Positions 8,140 to 14,752 of a stretch of 64,000 nt of DNA are shown here, piece after piece. The DNA comes from an uncultured Steroidobacter sp. (GTDB lineage Bacteria; Pseudomonadota; Gammaproteobacteria; Steroidobacterales; Steroidobacteraceae), in contig CALMII010000041.1 of the NCBI GenBank assembly GCA_937864115.1, forward strand, positions 1 to 64,000, written 5' to 3'. A program made the translations under genes and the position numbers. Under the pieces are notes generated by a model, which searched no databases, was not told where the DNA came from, and was given only the letters and a program-made list of their open reading frames with translations. The stretch's first letter is position 1. Every line of letters begins with the position of its first letter.

Positions 8140-9705
8140 TCAATCCCGCGGCGCAATGCGCCATCGCGCCCAGGTCTCGCCGCTCATCTGCCATTCCACG
8201 GCGGCTTCCTGGAAGGGCACGTAGCCGGTGATTTCCGTATCCGTCGACACCTGCACCTTCGCCCGTCCGTCGAGCGTATCGGTGCCGAGCTGTTCCGGCG
8301 GAATCGCCTGTCCGTAGAGATACAGCCCGCCCATGCCGATCGGCTGTTCGACGCTCTCGCCGTCGTGAGTGAGCGTGCCGACGATGGTGAAGCTGGCGAA
8401 CAGATCGAATGTGCAGGTCGAGTAGTCGAGCTTCAGCGAGACGAAGCTCGGCGCATTCGGCGCATCGTGGGGAATGCCATCCGCCACGACCGTGCCGCTG
8501 TAGCCGTCGCCCGACGGCGGCTCGTATATGTATGAGTCGTGCATCTTCACGAAGCCGTCGCGCAGCGGCTCCTCGGTGGACATCCAGACGTCGAACGGCA
8601 GGTTGCCCTGCGTGATCTTCGTCAGCTTGCCGACGAGCCGGCCCGCGTGATGTCCCTCGTGGCGACGATGCTCCGCGGTGGCGAGGTAGCTGAAGTCGTC
8701 GAGCGAGACATCGACGTCGAAGAGTTTCACCGCGCCCATGCCGTCGCAGGTGGCGTTGGCATCGACGAGGGTGACGTTCGCCACCAGCAGCTGGTGCGGA
8801 CCATTGCCGTCGTCGAAGCGATGTTCGGCGGAGACGGCCACGACGTTGGGCTGTGGCTTCGTCGTTGGCGCATGGAACGTCGCCTTGCCCGACCAGCGGT
8901 CTGCGTCGGCGACCACGGTGCCGATGCTGCCGCCGCCACCGGGTGCGCCGTTCACCGCCCAGTTGCGCGTGCTGAACGACGCGATGGGCGAGGGTTCGCA
9001 GTCGTCGTAACCGATGGTGGGTATTTCCAGTTCGCCGTCCGGCGGCAGCCCGGTTTTCCGACAGCTGATCACCTGCAGCGGCAGATTCTCGCCGGTGCGC
9101 ACGATCGCACGGGCCGGCGTTATCTGTGCGCCGGCGATCATCGACCAGTCGCTGAAATGCCGCGTCGGCACCGAGAGCGTGCGCGCGGCCGTATCGATCT
9201 GCGGCGCGGCATAGGCATGCCAGCGCCCGGTATCGTCCTGCCAGCCGATCGTCAGCAGATCGAGCGTGGTGCCGGCGAGGTCATCGTCCGAAACGCGAAA
9301 GCGCAGCGTCATCGGCGCCGTCGTGTGCAGCCCTTCCGGCTGGATGCGAAACGCACGGCCTTTCGCGCCATGCGCGAAGCGGGTGATTTCCTGGATCGAT
9401 ACGGTTTGCGCGACGGCGAACGCACCGGCGGGAACGATCACGATCAGCGCGCCATCGGCCGTCGCGAGTTCGCCGCCCTCCGTCCCGATCTGCTTGCTGA
9501 CTGCTGCGCCGAGCGGTGCGCCGACGGCGGTCGGTGTGAGATCGCCGACGTTGCCGGTCTGTCCGCCGTTCGCTGGTGGCGGTTGTCCGGTGTTGGGTGG
9601 AGGCTGCTCGCTCGCGGGCGGAGGCGTCGGCGCCTCCTGCGAATCGCTGCCGCAGCCGCTCATCGAAAACACGGCGCATGCCAGCGCCGTCACGGGCCAC
9701 TTCAT
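8140..9705 (-). CDS. Large lipoprotein with ZU5-like domain
   Basis: A secreted lipoprotein of about 521 residues. The signal peptide ends in S-G-C (Cys18), followed by a Pro/Gln/Gly-rich linker (PTPPPASEQPPPNTGQPPPA) typical of a flexible tether. Residues of about 70-180 contain a ZU5-like beta domain (GGELATADGALIVIVPAGAF is its hallmark), then beta-rich extracellular-type sequence. I chose the ATG at 9705 because GGAG lies 6-7 nt upstream; longer starts would bury the signal peptide. It is transcribed away from YjdM and converges on the HTH-like gene, with 7 bp between the stops. The function is unknown; surface adhesion or envelope sensing is conjecture. Confidence 0.8.
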   Translation of the reverse strand: MKWPVTALACAVFSMSGCGSDSQEAPTPPPASEQPPPNTGQPPPANGGQTGNVGDLTPTAVGAPLGAAVSKQIGTEGGELATADGALIVIVPAGAFAVAQTVSIQEITRFAHGAKGRAFRIQPEGLHTTAPMTLRFRVSDDDLAGTTLDLLTIGWQDDTGRWHAYAAPQIDTAARTLSVPTRHFSDWSMIAGAQITPARAIVRTGENLPLQVISCRKTGLPPDGELEIPTIGYDDCEPSPIASFSTRNWAVNGAPGGGGSIGTVVADADRWSGKATFHAPTTKPQPNVVAVSAEHRFDDGNGPHQLLVANVTLVDANATCDGMGAVKLFDVDVSLDDFSYLATAEHRRHEGHHAGRLVGKLTKITQGNLPFDVWMSTEEPLRDGFVKMHDSYIYEPPSGDGYSGTVVADGIPHDAPNAPSFVSLKLDYSTCTFDLFASFTIVGTLTHDGESVEQPIGMGGLYLYGQAIPPEQLGTDTLDGRAKVQVSTDTEITGYVPFQEAAVEWQMSGETWARWRIAPRD

Positions 9706-9851
9706 CGTCATCTCCTGCGTGATTCGAGTGGCGCGCAGTGTCGAGAAAGCGATGAGTGTGTTCATCGGCCCGAGGAGCCATGCGACATGGCCACTTCGGC
9801 GTCCGAACGGAGCCGGCTTCAGTTCGAGCGGCTCGAATCCCTGAGGCGTTC

Positions 9852-10193
9852 CTACGCCTTCTTCACGAACTGCGATTTGAGCTGCATCGCACCGATGCCG
9901 TCGATCCGGCAGTCGATGTCGTGATCGCCCGTGACGAGACGGATGTTCTTCACCTTCGTCCCCATCTTCACCACCAGCGACGAGCCCTTGACCTTGAGGT
10001 CCTTGATCACGGTCACGCTGTCGCCGTCGTGCAGCTCATTGCCCACGGCGTCGCGGATCGCCGCCGGCGGTTCATCCTCCGCAACCGTCGCATGCCTGGG
10101 CCATTCGTGGGCGCACTCGGGACAGATGTAGAGATTCGCATCCTCGTAGGTGAGCAGCGAGTTGCATTGTGGGCAGGGAGGAAATTCGTTCAT
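9852..10193 (-). CDS. yjdM: YjdM/PhnA family zinc-ribbon protein
   Basis: A 113-residue protein close in length to E. coli YjdM (formerly PhnA). It has an N-terminal zinc ribbon (CPQC...CPEC, Cys at about 7, 10, 25 and 28) and the C-terminal SH3-like barrel with VKGSSLVVKMGTKVKNIRLV and DHDIDCRIDGIG. Despite the old name, members are not shown to cleave phosphonoacetate. There is no phn operon nearby. The start at 10193 gives the family's usual N-terminus. Confidence 0.93.
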   Translation of the reverse strand: MNEFPPCPQCNSLLTYEDANLYICPECAHEWPRHATVAEDEPPAAIRDAVGNELHDGDSVTVIKDLKVKGSSLVVKMGTKVKNIRLVTGDHDIDCRIDGIGAMQLKSQFVKKA

Positions 10194-10271
10194 GGCGCGA
10201 TGGGAAATCAGGGGGCGCGGATTATACGCGCAGGCAGCGCGAAACCCGCTGTCATGACTCGCTCCATCGGC

Positions 10272-10277
10272 TAGCAT
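10272..10277 (+). promoter_or_regulatory. Candidate -10 element (TAGCAT)
   Basis: TAGCAT at 10272-10277, 31 nt before the start of the 145-residue gene, resembles hexamers before metE (49290) and other genes here. Weak, no clear -35. Confidence 0.35.
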
Positions 10278-10308
10278 CCCGCTCCAGCAGAGAGACGGAG
10301 TCGAAGAG

Positions 10309-10746
10309 ATGGCCGAAGCGAAAACTTTCGAGAGCAATGCCGGGGCATTCGAATATGCCTGCGAACACCTGGACTGCTCGCTCAAGGACGGCAGGGCGGT
10401 GCTCGCGGTCGTGCTGGGCGTGCAGGGGCGCATGTGCAGCGTGAAGATCGCCAATCCCGACGACAGGACGATTCCCGAAGGCACGCTGAACGAACTGCTC
10501 GCGCGCACCGACCTCACGCACGTGTGCTTCAGCACCATGATCGATGACAAGGTGCCGCGCCTGGAGCGCGGCGATCTGGTCATGTACACGACCATGCCGG
10601 AACTCGCCGCAGTGGGAAAAACGACGGTGGCCGGCACGGTCGTCGCGCGCGTCAATCCGCACTACACCAGCAAGGGCGGCTGGCAGGTGCGGCCGGCGGA
10701 GAGCAAGGCAGCGGCAGCAGAGCTTCCCGCAGAACCCGGCGCATAG
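10309..10746 (+). CDS. Hypothetical protein, 145 residues
   Basis: Not recognised. A soluble, probably all-beta/alpha protein: a helix with paired cysteines (EYACEHLDC), a strand pair VLAVVLGVQGRMCSVKIA, then a region LERGDLVMYTTMP and AGTVVARVNP that read like beta-barrel strands. The C-terminus is Ala/Glu rich. It has a reasonable ribosome binding site (GGAG) and codon use like its neighbours. Followed at once by the 70-bp repeat array. No membrane segment or signal peptide. Confidence 0.65.
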   Translation: MAEAKTFESNAGAFEYACEHLDCSLKDGRAVLAVVLGVQGRMCSVKIANPDDRTIPEGTLNELLARTDLTHVCFSTMIDDKVPRLERGDLVMYTTMPELAAVGKTTVAGTVVARVNPHYTSKGGWQVRPAESKAAAAELPAEPGA

Positions 10747-10751
10747 CTGCA

Positions 10752-10987
10752 AAGGCCGGCTGAAGCCGGCCCCACAGGAAGAACTTCCGACTGTAGGTCA
10801 GGCTTTAGCCTGACTCTGCAGAAGGCCGGCTGAAGCCGGCCCCACAGGAAGAGCTTCCGACTGTAGGTCAGGCTTTAGCCTGACTCTGCAGAAGGCCGGC
10901 TGAGGCCGGCCCCACAGGAAGAGCTTCCGACTGTAGGTCAGGCTTTAGCCTGACTCTGCAGAAGGCCGGCTGAAGCCGGCCCCACAG
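10752..10987. repeat. Tandem array of REP-like element, 70-bp unit (copy A3)
   Basis: Three full units and a fourth partial, starting at 10752, 10822, 10892 and 10962, exact period 70 bp. Each unit holds GGCCGGCTGAAGCCGGCC, CCCACAGGAAGAGCTTCC and GTCAGGCTTTAGCCTGAC. Units differ by only one or two bases (GAAC/GAGC; one GAGG for GAAG), so expansion is recent. There are no unique spacers, so it is not a CRISPR array. Potentially variable in copy number. Confidence 0.95.
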
Positions 10988-10996
10988 GAAGAGTCT

Positions 10997-11014
10997 GATA
11001 CGCTCGCGCGTATC
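10997..11014 (+). promoter_or_regulatory. Hairpin directly before the start codon
   Basis: GATACGC (10997-11003), loop TCGC, GCGTATC (11008-11014): a perfect 7-bp stem ending one nucleotide before the ATG at 11016. It may be an operator or a structure that hides the translation start. No Shine-Dalgarno sequence of normal strength is visible. Confidence 0.55.
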
Positions 11015-11015
11015 C

Positions 11016-11840
11016 ATGGGTCCGCTGCTCACCTTGCCCGTTCACGAAGCATTGCTCGCCGCTGCGCGCAGCGGCGCGGCAACGCTCGCCTGTTCTCTCG
11101 ATCTCGACCGCACGACGACGCAGGTGTCGATTGCTGCAGACGCATGGGAATGGCAGGGCCAGCGCTATCCGTACCTCGATGCCTGCAAGGACCGCACGAT
11201 CTACCACTGGACCAGTACCTCATTCGAGCCCGTGGCCCGCTACACGAATTCGCTGATCAAGCTGGTGCCGACGCCGTGGGGCGCACCGACGTTCGAGATC
11301 GACGGCATCAAGATGCTGCCGACGGCGCAGGTGTCGCCCTGGGAGGATGCAGGTCGCAAAGTGGCGCTGATCAAACCGCGCGGCAAGATCGTGCTCGACA
11401 CGTGCGGCGGCCTCGGCTACTTCGCGGCGTGGTGCCTGCAGGAACAGGCGCAGCGCGTGCTGTCGTTCGAGAAGAATCCCGACGTGCTGTGGCTGCGCAC
11501 GCTGAACCCGTGGTCGCCGCAAACGGATGACGATCGCCTTTCCGTGACGCCCGGCGATATCTCCGAACGCATCGGCGAGATCGCGGACGGTTCGGTCGAT
11601 GCCGTCCTGCATGACCCGCCGCGCTTCGGCATTGCCGGCGAACTGTATTCGCAGCGTTTCTACGATCAGCTGGCGAGAGTCCTGCGCCGCAACGGCCCGC
11701 TGTTCCATTACACCGGCACGCCGAACCGGCTGACCAGCGGACGCGACGTGCCGAACGAAGTGGCGACACGTCTGCAGACCGCGGGCTTCACGACCCGTCT
11801 GATCGGCGACGGCGTGCTCGCCGTCAGACGCGCACGCTGA
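11016..11840 (+). CDS. Class I SAM-dependent methyltransferase
   Basis: A 274-residue soluble enzyme. The first 100 residues are an all-beta/alpha domain; the Rossmann SAM site begins near residue 126 with KIVLDTCGGLGYFAAW (motif I), followed by an acidic strand end (LSFEKN) and the post-motif LHDPPRFG near 195, then FHYTGTPNR. The overall pattern recalls spermidine-synthase-like or predicted RNA/small-molecule methyltransferases; the substrate is unknown. It starts right after the tandem repeat array with an 18-nt hairpin against its ATG. Confidence in the fold is high, in the substrate nil. Confidence 0.82.
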   Translation: MGPLLTLPVHEALLAAARSGAATLACSLDLDRTTTQVSIAADAWEWQGQRYPYLDACKDRTIYHWTSTSFEPVARYTNSLIKLVPTPWGAPTFEIDGIKMLPTAQVSPWEDAGRKVALIKPRGKIVLDTCGGLGYFAAWCLQEQAQRVLSFEKNPDVLWLRTLNPWSPQTDDDRLSVTPGDISERIGEIADGSVDAVLHDPPRFGIAGELYSQRFYDQLARVLRRNGPLFHYTGTPNRLTSGRDVPNEVATRLQTAGFTTRLIGDGVLAVRRAR

Positions 11841-11894
11841 ACGCGCTGCGCCACCTGAACCGAACCGCAACGGCTGAAACCACGGGGAATTCCC

Positions 11895-12179
11895 ATGAGC
11901 ACCGAGAAGCAACAGAAGATCCAGGAAACGGCCGAGCGCATCATCGAACTCGGCAATGAACTCGAAGCGCCGGGCCACGCGGCCGTGGATGAAGCGTCGC
12001 TGCTGCGCGCGCGCGAAGTGCTGCATCGCTGGGTCGACGATCTGAAGGGCGTCGTGGTGAACGCGGCACTGGGCCGCGTCACGGTGATCCAGGAAGACGG
12101 CTATGCCTCGTCGATCGCGTCGGCCGAGCTGGCGTTCCGCCTGAGCGCCGCGGGCATCACGCAGTCGGGCGGTCGCTGA
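11895..12179 (+). CDS. Hypothetical protein, 94 residues
   Basis: Not recognised. A small soluble protein with two long amphipathic helices (KQQKIQETAERIIELGNELE and SLLRAREVLHRWVDDLK) and a short beta hairpin (GRVTVIQEDGYAS) ahead of a terminal helix. It follows the methyltransferase by 54 nt on the same strand with GGGGAATTCCC before the ATG. It may be co-transcribed with it. Confidence 0.65.
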   Translation: MSTEKQQKIQETAERIIELGNELEAPGHAAVDEASLLRAREVLHRWVDDLKGVVVNAALGRVTVIQEDGYASSIASAELAFRLSAAGITQSGGR

Positions 12180-12199
12180 GGAATTCCGGTCGCTTCTGC

Positions 12200-12239
12200 T
12201 CCCTCCTCCGCGTAGCGGGGGAGGGCTGGGGTGGGGGCG
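12200..12239. repeat. GC-rich hairpin repeat, copy B3
   Basis: TCCCTCCTCCGCG-TA-GCGGGGGAGGG plus a GGGGTGGGGGC tail. Nearly identical to copy B7 at 61331. Intergenic; could act as a transcript 3' end. Confidence 0.85.
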
Positions 12240-12367
12240 AAGTTGCGCATGCGCTCGCACGGCTCGCGAGCCGTGTCGAACGCAGCCGGAGAATGCTCAT
12301 TGACAGGGGAATCGCCGCTCGCGAGTCTGCCGCGACGGTGCGCGCCGTGCGCACCGGAACTACAACG

Positions 12368-13864
12368 ATGACCGATCCCGCAGCGACTGCAGCCCATCCC
12401 GCCGGCCGACTCGACGAGCGCGTGCTCGTCGAGCAGGTGTCGCTGATGTCGCGCCTGACGACTTCACCGCTGTTCGGCAGCACCTACGCGGGTGCCATGC
12501 TCGTCTGGCTGACGCATACGCGCCACGGCTGGTGGGCGAGCATCGCGTGGTACGTGCTGCTGATGGCCGTGACGCTGGTCCGCTGGCGGGTGGCGCGCGG
12601 CTATCTGTCGCGCGAACGCACGGCGGAGGAAACGCACCGCTGGCGCACGCTCATGCTGACGCTGGCGGCCGTGGCCGGTGGCGTGTGGTCGCTCTCGGGC
12701 ACCTGGCTGCTGCCGCGCGATCCGCAGCTCGAAGTCATCGTGGCGGTGTTCTTCATCGGTGCGTCGTCCTCCGGCATCGGCTCGCAGGCGCCGGTGCGGC
12801 ATGGTTATGCCGCGCTGCTGATTCCGTTCATCGCGCCGTATGCCATCAATCAGATACTCATGGGCGGCGACCGCATCATTCTCGGCGTCGCCTTCCTTTC
12901 CTACATACCGGTGATGCTGGTCATCGCGAACCGGCAGACGAAATCGATCGAGCAGCAGATCCGCACGGCGTTCGAGAACGAAGCGCTGGTCGCCGAGTTG
13001 CGCAACGAACGTGATCGCACCGCGCGCATCAACACCGAACTGCAGCAGCAGGTGGAAGAGCAGCGGCGTGCGACCCAGCGCATCCGTTCGCTCAACCGGC
13101 ATCTGCAGGCGCAGACGGCCGAACTCCGTGCGGCCAACAAGGATCTGGAAGAATTCTCCTATTCGGTGTCGCACGACCTGCGCGGACCGCTGCGCGCCAT
13201 CGACGGCTTCTCGACCCTGTTGCGCGAGGAACTGGCGCCGCACGGCGAGAGCCGGGCGAGCCACTATCTGGCGCGCATCAGCGAAAACATCCTGCGCATG
13301 TCCACGCTGATCGACGACCTGCTCGAGTTCGCACGCTGCGGTCGCGAAACGCTGGAGCGCAGCGATCTGGACATGAATGCGCTCGCCGCCGAGGCGGCGA
13401 GTCATGCGCAGACCGCGTATGCCTCGTCGGTACCGCCGTCGATCGCCGTCCGTCCGTTGCCCGCGGCGCGCGGCGATGCACGACTCGTGCTGCAGGTGTG
13501 GCAGAACCTGCTCGACAACGCGGTGAAGTACAGCAGCCGCGTCGAACAGCCGCGGATCGAAATCACTGGCCGCGAGGAGAAGGATCGCGTGATCTTCGAG
13601 ATCCAGGACAACGGCATCGGTTTCGACGGTCGCTACGCCGAGTCGCTGTTCGGCGTCTTCCAGCGCCTGCATGGCGCGCAGGAATATCCCGGGTCAGGCG
13701 TGGGACTGGCCATCGTGCAGCGCATCGTCACGCGTCACGGCGGCGAGGTGTGGGCGCGCTCGGAACCGGGGCAAGGCGCGCTGTTCGGTTTCTCCCTGCC
13801 GCTGCAGCATGAGCACAGCGCGTCCGATCCCAACGTGCCGGTGCCGGACCTGACGCCGCGCTGA
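12368..13864 (+). CDS. Membrane sensor histidine kinase
   Basis: A sensor kinase of about 498 residues. The N-terminal 190 residues hold five or six membrane helices (MLVWLTHT..., IAWYVLLMAVTLV, LMLTLAAVAGGVW, IVAVFFIGASSSGIG, YAALLIPFIAPYAI, LGVAFLSYIPVMLVIA), so it probably senses a membrane-associated cue. A coiled coil (ENEALVAELRNERDRTARIN) leads to HisKA with the phospho-His in YSVSHDLRGPLRAIDGF and HATPase_c with N, G1 (DNGIGF) and G2 (GSGVGLAI) boxes. No cognate receiver gene is adjacent. A longer start at 12293 is possible; ATG 12368 gives a soluble N-terminus before the first helix but has only a weak GGAA site. Confidence 0.88.
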   Translation: MTDPAATAAHPAGRLDERVLVEQVSLMSRLTTSPLFGSTYAGAMLVWLTHTRHGWWASIAWYVLLMAVTLVRWRVARGYLSRERTAEETHRWRTLMLTLAAVAGGVWSLSGTWLLPRDPQLEVIVAVFFIGASSSGIGSQAPVRHGYAALLIPFIAPYAINQILMGGDRIILGVAFLSYIPVMLVIANRQTKSIEQQIRTAFENEALVAELRNERDRTARINTELQQQVEEQRRATQRIRSLNRHLQAQTAELRAANKDLEEFSYSVSHDLRGPLRAIDGFSTLLREELAPHGESRASHYLARISENILRMSTLIDDLLEFARCGRETLERSDLDMNALAAEAASHAQTAYASSVPPSIAVRPLPAARGDARLVLQVWQNLLDNAVKYSSRVEQPRIEITGREEKDRVIFEIQDNGIGFDGRYAESLFGVFQRLHGAQEYPGSGVGLAIVQRIVTRHGGEVWARSEPGQGALFGFSLPLQHEHSASDPNVPVPDLTPR

Positions 13865-13889
13865 CGGCAAAGACGCGGCGCGCCTCTGC

Positions 13890-13895
13890 TATCGT
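13890..13895 (+). promoter_or_regulatory. Candidate -10 element for leaderless transcript
   Basis: TATCGT at 13890-13895 lies 8 nt before the ATG at 13904, the same arrangement as before cti (12-17). No Shine-Dalgarno sequence is present between. Confidence 0.4.
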
Positions 13896-13903
13896 GCAGG
13901 CGC

Positions 13904-14647
13904 ATGCGCAAACTTCTCGTCTTCCAGCATTCGGCCAGAGAACCGCTCGGCATTCTCGATCCGTTCCTGCGCAGCAGCGGCTTCCGCGTCCGCTACATCA
14001 ACTTCGCCCGCGAGCCGCTGGTGCAGCCCGACGTCAGCCGCTACAACGGCCTGATCGTGCTGGGCGGGCCGATGAACGTCGACCAGACCGAACGCCATCC
14101 GCACCTGCTCACCGAGATCGTGGCGATCCGCGAAGCATTGAACCGCGACATGCCGGTGCTTGGGATCTGCCTCGGCGCGCAGCTGCTGGCGGCGGCGCTG
14201 GGCGCGAACGTGCGTCCCAATCCCGTGCGCGAAATCGGCTGGTATCGCATTCATCCGAGCGCGGCGGCGCAGTCGGATCGACTGTGCCGGCATTTCGACG
14301 GCAGCCAGCACGTGTTCCAGTGGCATGCCTATACGTTCGATCTGCCGCACGGCGCGGTGCATCTCGCCAGCACGCCGACCTGCGCCAACCAGGCGTTTCG
14401 CTACGGCGAGCGCGCCTACGGCCTGCAGTTCCATCTCGAAGCGGACGAGCATCTGATTCAGCGCTGGCTGCACGTGCCCGAGTACCGCGCGGAAATCGAG
14501 GCGGCGGGACCGGAGCATCATGTCGAGCGCATCCTGCGCGACACGCATGGTCATGGCACGACGGCGCGCCGGCTGAGCGAACAGGTGTTTGGAGAATTCG
14601 TGGATCTGTTCAGCTGGCGTCCGCCGGTGCGTTTCGGCAGCCGCTGA
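13904..14647 (+). CDS. Class I glutamine amidotransferase (GMP-synthase-like)
   Basis: A 247-residue class I GATase-domain protein. The nucleophile Cys89 is in GICLGAQLLA, and His177/Glu179 in GLQFHLE complete the triad. Standalone enzymes of this family are annotated as GMP synthase-like and hydrolyse glutamine or gamma-glutamyl compounds; there is no synthetase domain in this protein or next to it, so it is not guaA. It lies 40 nt after the histidine kinase and appears to have its own promoter. The usual small-molecule substrates (gamma-glutamyl polyamines, glutamine) are family knowledge only. Confidence 0.9.
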   Translation: MRKLLVFQHSAREPLGILDPFLRSSGFRVRYINFAREPLVQPDVSRYNGLIVLGGPMNVDQTERHPHLLTEIVAIREALNRDMPVLGICLGAQLLAAALGANVRPNPVREIGWYRIHPSAAAQSDRLCRHFDGSQHVFQWHAYTFDLPHGAVHLASTPTCANQAFRYGERAYGLQFHLEADEHLIQRWLHVPEYRAEIEAAGPEHHVERILRDTHGHGTTARRLSEQVFGEFVDLFSWRPPVRFGSR

Positions 14648-14752
14648 GCCGAAATGCACGCCGCCCGATGCGTGATCCTGATCCTCGAATCCTGCATGCA
14701 GCGACGCGAACAGCCGAATGGCTGGTCAGCCCGGCATCCAGCGACTTCGCTT

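Noticed and set aside
10752..10987. CRISPR-like array
   Set aside because: Exact tandem repeats with no unique spacers and no cas genes nearby.
14648..14752. Attachment site at the edge of the R-M island
   Set aside because: No direct repeat, tRNA or integrase was found on either side.
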